From assembly GCF_001562415.1 (NCBI RefSeq), contig NZ_LOEE01000072.1, forward strand, positions 1 through 64,000: DNA of 64,000 nucleotides. The letters are read 5' to 3'. This document shows, in pieces, positions 47,186 to 56,617 of the stretch (positions are counted from its first letter, which is position 1; each line of letters starts with the position of its first letter). The notes under the pieces were generated by a model. The model had not been told where the DNA came from. It saw only the letters and a list, made by a program, of their open reading frames with translations, and made no database searches. Source of the DNA: Thermotalea metallivorans. GTDB lineage: Bacteria; Bacillota; Clostridia; Peptostreptococcales; Thermotaleaceae. A program made the position numbers and the translations under genes.

Positions 47186-47887
47186 ATGAGCTGGGTGGAT
47201 GTGTTGATTCTGGTAATTCTTTTTATCAATGGAATGCATGGCTGGCAGAGGGGTCTGATCTATACTTTTTTTAGTATGATGGGCTTTCTGATTGCGGGAT
47301 TTGTTGCTAAGATGTACCATCCTGTGCTCTCGGCCTATATGATGAAAAACCCGAAGTTTTTTCTGTTTTTCCATGATATGGTGTGGAGAAGAATAAAGAT
47401 AGCCATTGCCGGAGAAGGAGCTTCCATGGGTATGGTTCCCGGTGAAAATATATTTCAAGTGCTGCGGTTTCCTAAAGGCTTGGAGACCCTGCTGATGAAG
47501 AATGAAGTGATACAAGACTATAGTGCCAAGGCCATGGAGGGGGTTCAGAGTTATATTGCCGATGTGCTCACCCGGATGTTTATTGATTGTATCAGTATCT
47601 TGATTTTATTTATGACAATAAAAATCATTTTGAATCTGTTGGCCTATGGGCTGAATGGGATTGCATCCTTGCCTGTTTTAAACGGAATGAATCGATTGGG
47701 AGGGTTATCCCTAGGGGTGATGAAGGGGTTGTTTATCGTCTTGATTTTTCTTACGATGATCACTCCCTTTGCAGCCATGGCCGAAAAGAATATCTTTACC
47801 GAGGGTGTAGATGCCTCTGTTTTAGGAAAATATTTATACAATCATAATCCCATTATTGCCATGTTTGAGAAATTCACAGAAATATAG
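47186..47887 (+). CDS. CvpA-family membrane protein
   Basis: This 233-residue protein has four helices and begins 'WVDVLILVILFINGMHGWQRG', the CvpA/colicin V production family start. 'NRLGGLSLGVMKGLFIVLIFL' is the conserved third-fourth helix region. A larger extracellular loop (about 65-125) is inserted relative to E. coli CvpA. It is co-transcribed with the propeller protein. The role is unclear; the family is tied to envelope functions. Confidence 0.85.
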   Translation: MSWVDVLILVILFINGMHGWQRGLIYTFFSMMGFLIAGFVAKMYHPVLSAYMMKNPKFFLFFHDMVWRRIKIAIAGEGASMGMVPGENIFQVLRFPKGLETLLMKNEVIQDYSAKAMEGVQSYIADVLTRMFIDCISILILFMTIKIILNLLAYGLNGIASLPVLNGMNRLGGLSLGVMKGLFIVLIFLTMITPFAAMAEKNIFTEGVDASVLGKYLYNHNPIIAMFEKFTEI

Positions 47888-48012
47888 CGGAGAAACATAG
47901 ATAAAATTTATAGAAATACGGAGATTCATAGATAAAATCTATAGAATGGAAGGGAAGATTATCGATATAATAAACGTAGGATTATTTCAACGAAAGAATC
48001 GGAGGAAAGAAA

Positions 48013-48600
48013 ATGAACAGACAAATTGATGCGAGGGGCATGGGCTGCCCGAAGCCCGTAATTGAGACAAAAAAAATATTGGATACTTTGAAGGAAGGCA
48101 GCGTTACTACCATTGTCGATAATGAAGTTGCAAAGGAAAATGTAATCAAACTGGCCCAAAGCATGGCTTACCATGTAGATGTAAGAGAACATGATGGGAA
48201 TTTTTATATCAATATTTATAAAGAGGATATGGGAAAAGAAACCGCCATGAAGCCAATCAATAAAAAGGATATGGTGCTGCTGATCGCCAGTGAAGTCATG
48301 GGAGAGGGTGCTTTTGAATTGGGCAAAGTACTTATGAAAGGATTTATCTACACATTGACGGAGAGTCAGCCCTATCCCAAGGCAATCCTATTTGTCAATT
48401 CTGGTGTGAAGCTGACGACGGAAGGATCTGAGGTCATCCACTATTTAAGACAAATGGAGGGTGACGGAGTGGAGATTTTATCCTGCGGTACTTGTCTAGA
48501 TTATTTTAATCTGAAAAACAAACTGTTGGTTGGCGGTGTAACCAATATGTATACCATTGTAGAGAAAATGAACAGTGCAAAAAATACGGTAAAGATATAG
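48013..48600 (+). CDS. yedF: YedF-like sulfurtransferase (selenium metabolism family)
   Basis: This 195-residue protein has a TusA/SirA domain (1-75) with the CPxP-like 'DARGMGCPKPVIETKK', in which the cysteine carries persulfide. It is fused to a DsrE-like domain (80-195) with 'VLLIASEVMGEGAFELGKVLMKGF', 'ILFVNSGVKLTTEGSE' and 'EILSCGTCLDYF'. This fusion is typical of the YedF family found in selenium-using anaerobes. The start has a GGAGG site. It is followed 9 bp later by a DUF3343 gene, a common partner. Confidence 0.93.
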   Translation: MNRQIDARGMGCPKPVIETKKILDTLKEGSVTTIVDNEVAKENVIKLAQSMAYHVDVREHDGNFYINIYKEDMGKETAMKPINKKDMVLLIASEVMGEGAFELGKVLMKGFIYTLTESQPYPKAILFVNSGVKLTTEGSEVIHYLRQMEGDGVEILSCGTCLDYFNLKNKLLVGGVTNMYTIVEKMNSAKNTVKI

Positions 48601-48609
48601 AGGAAGGCT

Positions 48610-48870
48610 ATGTTGGAAAAAGAATTTTATGTAATCTCTTTTGATTCTACCCACCATGCCCTCAAAACAGAGAAGTTGCTAAAGGGCAGATTTCCGGTGG
48701 AAATGATTCCTACGCCCAGAGAAATCAGTGCCAGTTGTGGTCTTTCCATCAAGTTTTCAAAGGCTATTTTTGATCCTGTGATGGAAATGCTGAAAGAAGA
48801 CCAAGGAGAATACAAGGTTTTTCGCATAGAAAAATCAAGTAACGGCAGGCATGTGACAAAAGTATCTTGA
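48610..48870 (+). CDS. DUF3343 protein (putative Se/S carrier-like)
   Basis: This 86-residue protein has 'FYVISFDSTHHALKTEKLL' and the conserved cysteine motif 'PREISASCGLSIKF'. The family is usually next to yedF or selenium-related genes and has been proposed to carry sulfur or selenium. The stop overlaps the upstream frame of the channel gene that follows, so all three are likely co-expressed. Confidence 0.9.
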   Translation: MLEKEFYVISFDSTHHALKTEKLLKGRFPVEMIPTPREISASCGLSIKFSKAIFDPVMEMLKEDQGEYKVFRIEKSSNGRHVTKVS

Positions 48871-48890
48871 TGGAGGGGGATGAGGTTCAT

Positions 48891-49769
48891 TTGAAAGAAA
48901 TGTATCAAAGTATTCTTCATAAACTTCAAGAAGTGCTTATCTTGTATACCCATCCTGATAAACTGGCGGAATATACAGGCAAATTGGTGAAAATTGTACT
49001 GATTCTATTTGTGGCAATCATAGCCATTCGATTTATGAATGTAGTGGTAGATAAATTTTTTAACAATAGGGAAAAACTCAAAATCATTGGAGAGGAGAAG
49101 AGATTTAATACCTTAAAGGGAATCACCAAGAGCATTTTGAGATATACCATTTATTTCATTGCCTTTACGCCCATTTTGGAAACGCTGGGGGTAAAGGTTT
49201 CTTCCCTTATTGCGGCAGCAGGAATCGGCGGCTTGGCCATTGGTTTTGGCGCCCAGAATCTGGTGCGGGATGTCATTACGGGTTTTTTTATCCTGCTGGA
49301 GGACCAATTTCATGTAGGAGACTATATTGAAACGGGGGGCAAGTCGGGAATCGTAGAGGAAATGGCCTTGCGAGTGACCAAGATCCGGGATTTTAATGGG
49401 GACCTCCATATTATTCCCAATGGTTCCATCGACAAGGTAACCAATAAATGTCGTGGAAACATGCGGGCTTGGGTGGACGTGAGCATTGCCTATGAGGAGA
49501 ATATAGACAATGCCATCCGCGTATTGGATGAAGTATGTCAGGAAGTGGCCCAGGAAAATGATAAGATTTTGGAAGGACCTACGGTTCTGGGAGTGACGAA
49601 GCTGGGAGAATCGGAAGTCGTCATCTCTATTATGGCCAAAACTGTACCTATGGAGCAGTGGGCGATTGAGAGGGAATTAAGAAAGAGAATAAAGAGAAGA
49701 TTGGATGAAAAAGGCATTGAGATTCCTTATCCCAGAAGGGTAATCATCCAGTCGGCAGATCGAAGATAA
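48891..49769 (+). CDS. Mechanosensitive channel, MscS family
   Basis: This 292-residue channel has three membrane helices and the pore-lining TM3 'LIAAAGIGGLAIGFGAQNLVRDVITGFFI' (alternating A/G packing, residues about 105-130). A beta-domain with 'DQFHVGDYIETGGKSGIVEEM' and the C-terminal cytoplasmic cage follow. The TTG at 48891 behind GATGAGG is the likely start; the frame is open from 48867. It releases solutes on hypo-osmotic shock. It is third in the yedF-DUF3343 cluster, an odd partnership. Confidence 0.9.
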   Translation: MKEMYQSILHKLQEVLILYTHPDKLAEYTGKLVKIVLILFVAIIAIRFMNVVVDKFFNNREKLKIIGEEKRFNTLKGITKSILRYTIYFIAFTPILETLGVKVSSLIAAAGIGGLAIGFGAQNLVRDVITGFFILLEDQFHVGDYIETGGKSGIVEEMALRVTKIRDFNGDLHIIPNGSIDKVTNKCRGNMRAWVDVSIAYEENIDNAIRVLDEVCQEVAQENDKILEGPTVLGVTKLGESEVVISIMAKTVPMEQWAIERELRKRIKRRLDEKGIEIPYPRRVIIQSADRR

Positions 49770-49771
49770 AG

Positions 49772-49806
49772 AAAGCCCGGGCAAAAGATCCCGGGTTATA
49801 TTTTTC
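49772..49806 (+). terminator. Terminator of yedF-DUF3343-mscS
   Basis: CCCGGG in GCCCGGGCAAAAGATCCCGG is paired across an 8-nt loop and followed by TTATATTTTT. Confidence 0.75.
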
Positions 49807-49976
49807 CATGATGAATTTATGTTATAATAAAGTAAATTTGAAAGTGATCATTTCTATTATAAAGGATAGTCCAGAATAATTTTTGGAAAAATTACGCAAT
49901 TTATAAAAGGGAAAAACTTTGAGCATTTTTAATCAATAAATTTGACGATATTATGAAAATAATGGAGAGGGTTTGT

Positions 49977-52253
49977 ATGAAAAAATGTTCTATGTGCCAT
50001 AAAAACATGGCAGTTGTTTTTGCGACGAAAATTGAACATGGAAAGTCTGAAATGAAAGGTTTGTGTATAGAATGCGCTAAAAAACTGGGGATTCCTGTAA
50101 TTGACCAGATCATGGAGCAGACAGGCATGACCCGGGAAGAGGTGGAAAGCTTAACAGAGCAAATGAACGATACCTTTGATGATATGGAGATGGAGGGTTT
50201 TGATGAAAATAAGACGTTAATGGATCTTTTCAACGGTTCTTTCTCTCCCGCTGATGCCATAGGCTATAGGGAGGATGAGGCCGAAGGCAGGAAGCAAGGG
50301 TCCAGTGTAAAGGATAAGTCCAAAGATAAGAAGGCCAAAGGAAAGAAGAAGTACCTAGAAATGTATGGAACAAACTTGACGGAAAAGGCCAGAAATCAAG
50401 AAATAGACAAGATTATCGGAAGACATAGGGAGATAGACAGGGTTGTACAAATTCTCAACAGAAGGTCAAAAAACAATCCCATACTGATCGGAGAGCCGGG
50501 GGTAGGGAAAACTGCCATTGCAGAAGGCTTGGCAGTTCGTATTGTTGAGAAGCAGGTTCCGGCCAAGTTATTTCATAGGGAGGTTTATCTTTTGGATCTG
50601 ACGGCCATTGTGGCTGGCACCCAGTTTAGGGGTCAGTTTGAGGGCCGAATGAAGGCCATTATCAACGAAGCCCAGGAGTGTGGCAATATCATTTTGGTGA
50701 TTGATGAAGTTCACAACATCATGGGAGCAGGAGAGGTCCATGGGGGCGTGATGAATGCAGCCAATATCTTGAAGCCTGCCCTTGCCCGGGGAGAAATACA
50801 AATCATCGGGGCAACGACCCTTGAAGAATACAGAAAGCATATTGAGAAAGATTCTGCCTTGGAACGAAGATTTCAGCCAGTACTGGTGGAGGAGCCTAAC
50901 ATAGAGGAAACCATCGAGATTTTAAAAGGAATCAAGGACTATTATGAGGATTTCCACAAGGTAAAGATATCCGATGAAGTCATTGAAGCGGCAGCAAGGC
51001 TGTCGGAAAGATATATAACGGATAGATATTTGCCTGATAAAGCCATTGATGTTCTTGACGAGGCCGGCTCAAAAGTGAATCTGAGGAATCAAGGACTTGT
51101 GGAACTGGAAGCCCTGAAGGAGGAATTGGGAAAAATACAGGAACAAATTGAGGCTGCGGCCCGAGACAATGACTATGAAAGGGCAGCCCAATACAAGATG
51201 CAGGAGTGTGCAATCCAGGAAAAAATAGAAGAAATTGAGAAACAATCAGGCGAAAGTGAGATTACCGTGGAGGATGTGGCTGCCGTGATTGAGGCATGGA
51301 CAAAGATCCCCGTGCAAAAGATTACGGAGAAAGAGGCTCAGAAACTTTTAGCATTAGAGGATAAACTCCACGAGCGGGTCATCGGCCAGCATGAGGCTAT
51401 TGCCAGTCTGGCCAGGGCCATACGGCGAAACCGTTCCGGCTTTAGAAAAAGGAAAAAACCTTCATCCTTTATTTTTGTAGGGCCTACGGGGGTAGGAAAG
51501 ACGGAGTTGGTAAGGGCCTTGGCGGCAGAGCTTTTTGGCAGTGAAGAAGCCATGATCCGGGTGGATATGTCGGAATACATGGAAAAACACACGGTATCCA
51601 AGTTGATCGGGGCACCGCCGGGATATATAGGACATGATCAGGGAGGCCAATTGACGGAAAAGGTGAGAAGAAAACCCTACGCTGTGATTTTATTGGATGA
51701 GATTGAGAAGGCCCATCCCGATGTTTTTCATATACTGCTGCAAATTCTAGAGGATGGAAGACTGACGGATAGCCAGGGCAGAACCGTACACTTTGACAAC
51801 ACTGTCATCATCATGACATCCAATGCCGGAACTCATTTGAAATCCTATGGTATTGGTTTTGCAAAGGAAGGATATGAAGCCTTGGAAAGCCGTATAAAGG
51901 ATGCTGTTAGAGAAACATTCAGGCCCGAATTTTTGAATAGGGTAGATGAGATTATTGTATTTTCCCACCTTACCAGGGAAGAACTTTGTCAAATTGTAGA
52001 TCTTATGCTGAAGGAAGTGGTGGAAGAAGTAAAGGAAAAAGGCATGACCATAGAGATTTCAGACGAAGTTAAGGAATTTATATTGGAAAAGGGATATAGT
52101 GAAAAATATGGTGCACGACCCTTGCGAAAGACAATTCAAAGATACATTGAAGATGAAATTGCAGAACAATACCTGAAAAATCATTTGGTTGAGGGGACCC
52201 ATATAAAAATGGAAATGGAAAAGGGAAAAATTGTGTTACAAAAAGAGTTGTAG
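49977..52253 (+). CDS. clpE: Clp ATPase with N-terminal zinc finger (ClpE-like)
   Basis: This 758-residue AAA+ unfoldase has an N-terminal Cys4 zinc finger (CSMCHK...CIECAK), with no classic Clp_N repeat, as in ClpE. AAA1 has Walker A '[15 protein letters not shown]'. A UVR-type coiled region is at about 430-470. AAA2 has '[15 protein letters not shown]'. The ClpP-docking tripeptide IGF is present in '[10 protein letters not shown]', so it should feed ClpP. The ATG at 49977 behind GGAGAGGG is preferred to 49953. It lies just upstream of the DUF951 gene. Confidence 0.88.
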   Translation: MKKCSMCHKNMAVVFATKIEHGKSEMKGLCIECAKKLGIPVIDQIMEQTGMTREEVESLTEQMNDTFDDMEMEGFDENKTLMDLFNGSFSPADAIGYREDEAEGRKQGSSVKDKSKDKKAKGKKKYLEMYGTNLTEKARNQEIDKIIGRHREIDRVVQILNRRSKNNPILIGEPGVGKTAIAEGLAVRIVEKQVPAKLFHREVYLLDLTAIVAGTQFRGQFEGRMKAIINEAQECGNIILVIDEVHNIMGAGEVHGGVMNAANILKPALARGEIQIIGATTLEEYRKHIEKDSALERRFQPVLVEEPNIEETIEILKGIKDYYEDFHKVKISDEVIEAAARLSERYITDRYLPDKAIDVLDEAGSKVNLRNQGLVELEALKEELGKIQEQIEAAARDNDYERAAQYKMQECAIQEKIEEIEKQSGESEITVEDVAAVIEAWTKIPVQKITEKEAQKLLALEDKLHERVIGQHEAIASLARAIRRNRSGFRKRKKPSSFIFVGPTGVGKTELVRALAAELFGSEEAMIRVDMSEYMEKHTVSKLIGAPPGYIGHDQGGQLTEKVRRKPYAVILLDEIEKAHPDVFHILLQILEDGRLTDSQGRTVHFDNTVIIMTSNAGTHLKSYGIGFAKEGYEALESRIKDAVRETFRPEFLNRVDEIIVFSHLTREELCQIVDLMLKEVVEEVKEKGMTIEISDEVKEFILEKGYSEKYGARPLRKTIQRYIEDEIAEQYLKNHLVEGTHIKMEMEKGKIVLQKEL

Positions 52254-52275
52254 GAAAAAGAAAGGATGAGGTTGT

Positions 52276-52470
52276 ATGCCGATGGATTTAAGATTGGGAG
52301 ATATTGTTGAGGTAAAAAAAAATCATCCCTGTGGGAATAATAAATTTGAAATCATGAGGACAGGAATGGATTTCCGCATCCGATGCCTGGGCTGCGATAA
52401 GCAGGTTTGGATTTCCAGGGTAAACTTAGAGAAGAGAATAAAAAAGATTTTAGAAAGAAAAGAAGTATAA
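52276..52470 (+). CDS. DUF951 family protein
   Basis: This 64-residue protein has 'DLRLGDIVEVKKNHPCGNNKFEIMRTGMDFRIRCLGCDKQ' (key HPCG and CLGC cysteines), the full DUF951 pattern, suggesting zinc binding. The family is often located near ychF, rpsF or mscS in Firmicutes. The function is unknown. It follows clpE by 22 bp. Confidence 0.9.
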   Translation: MPMDLRLGDIVEVKKNHPCGNNKFEIMRTGMDFRIRCLGCDKQVWISRVNLEKRIKKILERKEV

Positions 52471-52700
52471 CTCCAACATATTCCTGTGGAAAAATATGCA
52501 AAACCTTTTGATGGTCCATAGAGAGATTTCAAGTATTCGGCAGCAAAACACAGAATTTTCTTACAAATTTTGTTGCATGTATACAAAAATTTTTTAAAAA
52601 TCCCCACAAAAAACACGGGATTCATGATATAATAATAATGGATAATTGGTCGGGCAAACCTTTTCCTCATTGAAATTTTATTGTGGAGGTGCTTTGGAAA

Positions 52701-53888
52701 ATGGCAATTCAATACGCAAAGCGTATGGAAAGAATCAAAGCTTCTGAGATACGTGAATTATTAAAGTTGACCACAAGACCAGAAATTATTTCTTTTGCAG
52801 GCGGGCTACCGGCACCGGAACTGTTCCCTGTGGAGGAAATGAAAAAAGTGACATTCAAGGTATTAGAAGACGAAGGAAGACAGGCACTTCAATATAGTAC
52901 GACAGAAGGATATTTGCCTTTGAGAGAAAAAATTGCAGCAAGGATGGCCAAATTCGGTATTCAGGCAACGGCTGAGGATATTCTTATTACCAGCGGTTCC
53001 CAACAGGGCTTGGATTTTAGCGGAAAGATTTTTTTAAATCCCGGTGATGTGGTAATTTGCGAAAGTCCAAGCTATTTAGGAGCTATCAATGCTTTCAAGG
53101 CCTATGAGTGTGAATTTGTAGAAGTTCCTACAGACGACCATGGAATGATCATGGAAGAGTTAGAAAAAATTTTAGAAAAGACACCACAGGCGAGAATGAT
53201 CTATGTAATTCCGGACTTCCAAAATCCAACAGGTAGAACATGGCCTGTAGAAAGACGTAAGAGACTGGTTGAACTTGCAAATAAATATGATTTGCCAATT
53301 ATCGAGGACAATCCCTATGGAGAGCTAAGATTTGAAGGAGAAATCCCGCCGTCTATCAAATCCTTCGATACAGAGGGCAGAGTTGTATATTTGGGAACTT
53401 TCTCCAAGACCTTCTGCCCTGGGTTAAGAATCGGTTGGGTAGCTGCTTCCCATGAAATTCTAAATAAGTATATCTTGGTGAAGCAGGGGGCAGACCTGCA
53501 ATCCAGCTCTATTTCTCAAAGAGAATTAGATGCATACTTAAATATGTATGATTTGGATGTACACGTGGAAAAAATTAAGGATATCTATAGAAAACGCCGT
53601 GATCTCATGATCAATACCATGAAGGAAACTTTCCCGCCGGAAGCAAAATTCACTTATCCGGAGGGCGGGTTGTTTACATGGGTGGAGCTGCCGGCCCATA
53701 TTAACGCCAGAGAGCTGATGGTCAAGGCATTGGAGAAGAATGTTGCTTTCGTTCCCGGAGGATCTTTCTTCCCTAATGGAGGACGTGAAAATACATTCCG
53801 CTTAAACTATTCCAATATGCCTGAAGATAAGATTGTAGAAGGTATTAAGAGATTAGGCGAGGTATTAAGAGAAGAACTTCAAAAGTAA
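52701..53888 (+). CDS. PLP-dependent class I/II aminotransferase (2-aminoadipate/MocR-like group)
   Basis: This 395-residue protein has 'RPEIISFAGGLPAPELFPVEE', 'ITSGSQQGLDF', 'YVIPDFQNPTGRTW', 'IIEDNPYGELRF' and the PLP lysine in 'LGTFSKTFCPGLRIGW'. It has no N-terminal DNA-binding domain, so it is an enzyme such as 2-aminoadipate or aromatic/branched aminotransferase, not a MocR regulator. The start at 52701 follows GGAGGTG. Its transcript ends in a strong hairpin, right where the group II intron is inserted. Confidence 0.9.
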   Translation: MAIQYAKRMERIKASEIRELLKLTTRPEIISFAGGLPAPELFPVEEMKKVTFKVLEDEGRQALQYSTTEGYLPLREKIAARMAKFGIQATAEDILITSGSQQGLDFSGKIFLNPGDVVICESPSYLGAINAFKAYECEFVEVPTDDHGMIMEELEKILEKTPQARMIYVIPDFQNPTGRTWPVERRKRLVELANKYDLPIIEDNPYGELRFEGEIPPSIKSFDTEGRVVYLGTFSKTFCPGLRIGWVAASHEILNKYILVKQGADLQSSSISQRELDAYLNMYDLDVHVEKIKDIYRKRRDLMINTMKETFPPEAKFTYPEGGLFTWVELPAHINARELMVKALEKNVAFVPGGSFFPNGGRENTFRLNYSNMPEDKIVEGIKRLGEVLREELQK

Positions 53889-53892
53889 GAAT

Positions 53893-53932
53893 AACAAGAA
53901 GTCGTATGGATGAAATACGACTTCTTGTTTGT
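53893..53932 (+). terminator. Terminator targeted by the group II intron
   Basis: A perfect 15-bp stem (53893-53907 with 53915-53929) has a 7-nt loop. The T run is cut short after TTTGT by the intron; T-rich sequence resumes at about 55196. Confidence 0.85.
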
Positions 53933-54335
53933 GTGCGCCCAGCATGGGCGGTAACTTGGCGGTGAAAGTCCGCTGTGGGCTTGGTAGTGGGAACCACTAG
54001 CCGAAGGCAAGGGTGTCCATCGTGAGGTGGAATCTGAAGGAAGCCCTAGGCAAAGTCTCGGTCTGAGGAACACGAACCACATATAAGGCTTCTTGGAACG
54101 GACGAGTTTGCAAGACAAAACAAAGTCCAACACTACACGAATTTCAAGGAGTAAATGGGGCAGATAGATGAGATGAAGGTTATCGTTCTTACCTGGGGAG
54201 GTCTCATGGACATGCAAAGATGAACTTCGAAGCATGGTTGAAACAAGATTTATCATGAGAAGTCAGCAGAGGTCATAGTACCAGAGCAGTCATGAATGCT
54301 CTAGGAAGGACTGAACAATAGGAGGTCTTAGAAAC

Positions 54336-54473
54336 TTGAAAAATTCGAGAGAAATGCGAAGATTGCAGAAAACTTCATATGAGGACTGGTCATGGCAGGT
54401 AGGAATGGAATTCCGAGAAACCATGGGAGTGCATAGTATTTCTACGGCATTTGAAAGTGGAAAAAGAATTTGA
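54336..54473 (+). pseudogene. Intron-encoded protein, N-terminal remnant
   Basis: A TTG start behind GGAGG (11-nt spacer) opens 45 codons containing 'MRRLQKTSYEDW' and 'GVHSISTAFES', the usual N-terminal leader of class C maturases. It then stops because the frame is shifted relative to the C-terminal part. The joint is near 54455-54470. Confidence 0.7.
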
Positions 54474-55110
54474 TAGAGAACTTGAAAAGCGGGGACATAA
54501 ATTTTGCCGTTATGCGGATGATAGCAATATTTACGTCAGAAGCAAAAGGGCAGGAGAACGAATCATGGCTAGTTTAACAAAATTCTTAGAAGAGAAGCTA
54601 AAACTTAGGGTAAACAGAGATAAAAGTGCAGTGGATAGACCATGGAAAAGAAAATTTCTAGGGTTTACCTTCTATCAATTTTACGGAAAGATAGGAATAA
54701 GAGTACACCAGAAGTCTATAAACAAGTTTAAAGCAAAGATAAAAGAAATCACCTCAAGAAGTACAGGGAAAAGCATAGATTATAGAATGCAAAAATTAAA
54801 GCAGTGCATAATTGGGTGGATTAATTACTTTGGAATAGCTGATATAAGTAAGTTAACAAAAGAACTTGATGAATGGACACGAAGAAGGCTAAGAATGTGC
54901 TTTTGGAAGCAGTGGAAGAAAATAAAGACCAAGCATGATAACCTCAAGAGACTTGGAGCCAATGAACAAAAAGCATGGGAATACGCTAATACAAGAAAAG
55001 GCTACTGGAGAATATCCAATAGCCCGATACTTAGCACAACTCTTACAAATACTTATCTTGAAACCATAGGTTATACAAGTATTCATAAAAGGTATAAGCA
55101 AGTACATTAA
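54451..55110 (+). pseudogene. Intron-encoded reverse transcriptase/maturase, C-terminal part
   Basis: 219 codons begin at a TTG within the N-terminal remnant. They include the RT5 motif 'FCRYADDSNIYV', RT6-7 'DRPWKRKFLGFTF', the X/maturase domain 'IGWINYFGIADISK' and the class C C-terminus 'RRRLRMCFWKQWKK...ANTRKGYWRISNSPIL'. RT motifs 1-4 are missing (roughly 160 residues) and the frame is shifted, so it is inactive as a reverse transcriptase. The maturase part could still be translated, but no good ribosome binding site is seen. Confidence 0.85.
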
Positions 55111-55213
55111 TTCCTGTTGAACCGCCGTATACCGAACGGTACGTACGGTGGTGTGAGAGGTCGGTAGATAAAATAATTATCTACCTCCTACTCGATTTTT
55201 AAAGAGAAAACCC

Positions 55214-55445
55214 TTATTCAACCTTATTCTTTGGAATAACAAATATTCTATAAGTAACAACTATAAAGACTATATAAATTAAGGCCACCCAAAACAATAT
55301 AGAGTAAAATTTGCTAATATCTATATTGCCACTTAGAATAGAAGGGGCTTTTCGTATTTTATAGTAGTTATAAAGGCGAAATGCTAAAATAAAACCAAGC
55401 AAGAGATATGAACTAATATAAGATATATAAAATTAAACTTCTTCA
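55214..55445 (-). pseudogene. Small two/three-helix membrane protein with probable frameshift
   Basis: From about 55402 down to 55214 the minus strand encodes 62 residues with two hydrophobic helices ('YSILFWVALIYIVFIVVTYRIFVIP'; a first one ending 'LLLGFILAFRLYNYY'). There is no ribosome binding site there. Upstream, AAGGAG precedes a TTG at about 55445 that opens LKKF..., in another frame. A one-base shift near 55430 would join them into a complete protein of about 77 residues. I do not recognise the family. Confidence 0.45.
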
Positions 55446-55549
55446 AATCTACCACTCCTTTATTTTTGAAAGTATGATAATGCTATCTTTGCTCTGAATA
55501 AACATCTATTTCCCAATCACACACTAAACACAAAATAGAATTTTGATCC

Positions 55550-55578
55550 TTGCATATTTTCAATGCAGATGATATAAT
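55550..55578 (+). promoter_or_regulatory. Sigma-A promoter for rpsF-ssb-rpsR
   Basis: TTGCAT (55550-55555), 17 bp, then TATAAT (55573-55578) precede the S6 operon by 73 bp. Confidence 0.75.
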
Positions 55579-55603
55579 ACTAAGACGTGAGATGATACTC
55601 TCT

Positions 55604-55635
55604 GTCCTACGGGAAGTAGGACCGAATAAGTCCAT
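55604..55635 (+). promoter_or_regulatory. rpsF leader hairpin with CCG (S6:S18-type regulatory motif)
   Basis: GTCCTAC-GGGAA-GTAGGAC (55604-55622) is a perfect hairpin followed immediately by CGAATAAG, so that a CCG trinucleotide sits at its 3' foot. The known S6:S18-binding mRNA motif of bacterial rpsF leaders has a CCG next to such a hairpin. The match in an rpsF leader supports autoregulation. Details of the outer stem are unclear. Confidence 0.5.
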
Positions 55636-55650
55636 AGGGAGGTGGAATAC

Positions 55651-55938
55651 ATGAGAAAATATGAAGCAATGTTCATATTAAAGTCAAACATTGAAGAAGA
55701 GAAAAGAAACGAAGTAATTAACAAGTTCAAGTCAATCATCGCTGCTGACGGTGAGGTAACAAATGTTGATGAGTGGGGCAACAGAAAGTTAGCCTATGAA
55801 ATCAACAAAATGAATGAGGGTTACTACGTTTTGATCAACTTCAATGGAAGTGCTGATTTGCCAAAAGAGTTGGACAGAAACTTCAGAATTTCTGACGACG
55901 TAATCAGACACTTGATCGTAAATCTTGATGAGAAGTAA
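55651..55938 (+). CDS. rpsF: 30S ribosomal protein S6
   Basis: This 95-residue protein is MRKYEAMFILKSNIEEE... with 'EWGNRKLAYEINKMNEGYYVL' and 'HLIVNLDEK', typical of S6. The frame opens at a GTG at 55642, but GGGAGGTGG selects the ATG at 55651. It heads the rpsF-ssb-rpsR operon, whose products bind in the 30S platform (S6, S18) and single-stranded DNA. Confidence 0.97.
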   Translation: MRKYEAMFILKSNIEEEKRNEVINKFKSIIAADGEVTNVDEWGNRKLAYEINKMNEGYYVLINFNGSADLPKELDRNFRISDDVIRHLIVNLDEK

Positions 55939-55962
55939 GAGAAAAATTAAGGTGGTGTTTTT

Positions 55963-56364
55963 GTGAATCAAGTAATCCTTATCGGTAGGTTAACAAGGGA
56001 CCCCGAGCTTCGCTTTACGGCAGGCAGCGGGAAAGCAGTAGCCACCTTTACAATTGCAGTAAACAGGCCATTTTCCAAAGAGAATGAAGCAGATTTTTTT
56101 AGAATCGTTGTATGGGGCAAACAAGGTGAACACTGTGCCAACTATTTAGCAAAGGGTAGACTTGTTGCAATCCAAGGTAGACTTCAAAATAACAATTTTG
56201 AGACTCAAACGGGAGAAAAACGATATACAACGGAAGTTGTTGCCGATAGAGTAGAGTTTCTAGATTGGGGAAATAAAGGAGCCGGCGGTGGATTTGACAA
56301 TTCGAGCTTTATGGATACCGACGGATTCCAAGCCATCGAAGAAGATGATGATATTCCGTTCTAA
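55963..56364 (+). CDS. ssb: Single-stranded DNA-binding protein
   Basis: This 133-residue OB-fold protein begins '[17 protein letters not shown]', has '[12 protein letters not shown]' and '[18 protein letters not shown]', and ends with the acidic partner-binding tip 'EEDDDIPF'. The linker is short, giving a smaller SSB than E. coli (178). The GTG start follows AAGGTGGTG. The place between rpsF and rpsR is conserved in Firmicutes. Confidence 0.96.
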   Translation: MNQVILIGRLTRDPELRFTAGSGKAVATFTIAVNRPFSKENEADFFRIVVWGKQGEHCANYLAKGRLVAIQGRLQNNNFETQTGEKRYTTEVVADRVEFLDWGNKGAGGGFDNSSFMDTDGFQAIEEDDDIPF

Positions 56365-56380
56365 AAAGGAGGGAACAAAG

Positions 56381-56611
56381 ATGATGATGAAGAAGAGACG
56401 TTCTCGCAAAAAGAGAGTATGCAGCTTCTGTGCAGATAAAGCAACTTATATAGATTATAAAGATATTCGAAAGCTTGGCAAGTACATTACAGAAAGAGGC
56501 AAAATTCTTCCAAGAAGAATTTCCGGTACTTGTGCAACACACCAAAGAGCTTTAACAACAGCAATCAAAAGAGCAAGAATCATTGCTTTATTACCATATA
56601 CTGCAGAGTAA
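56381..56611 (+). CDS. rpsR: 30S ribosomal protein S18
   Basis: This 76-residue basic protein has '[19 protein letters not shown]' and '[32 protein letters not shown]'. The CxxC and a further Cys are the zinc-binding (C+) form. The frame extends upstream to 56288, but AAGGAGGG with a 9-nt spacer fixes the start at the ATG run at 56381. Confidence 0.97.
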   Translation: MMMKKRRSRKKRVCSFCADKATYIDYKDIRKLGKYITERGKILPRRISGTCATHQRALTTAIKRARIIALLPYTAE

Positions 56612-56617
56612 GAATAG

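Larger units (their letters stand above)
53933..55195 (+). mobile_element. Group II intron, bacterial class C-like
   Basis: The 5' end reads GTGCGCCCAGC. The 3' half carries domain V (about 55121-55152, arms ACCGCCGTA and TACGGTGGT) and domain VI (55163-55185, GGTAGATAA...TTATCTACC), ending about CTACTCGAT. The 53.9-54.3 kb stretch without a gene is the ribozyme's domain I-IV RNA. Insertion directly behind a Rho-independent terminator, and an encoded protein without an endonuclease domain, are class C traits. Its protein has lost most of the reverse transcriptase. Confidence 0.88.

Noticed and set aside
52628-52633. TATAAT before the aminotransferase gene at 52701
   Set aside because: No acceptable -35 at 16-18 bp; chance matches are frequent in such AT-rich DNA.
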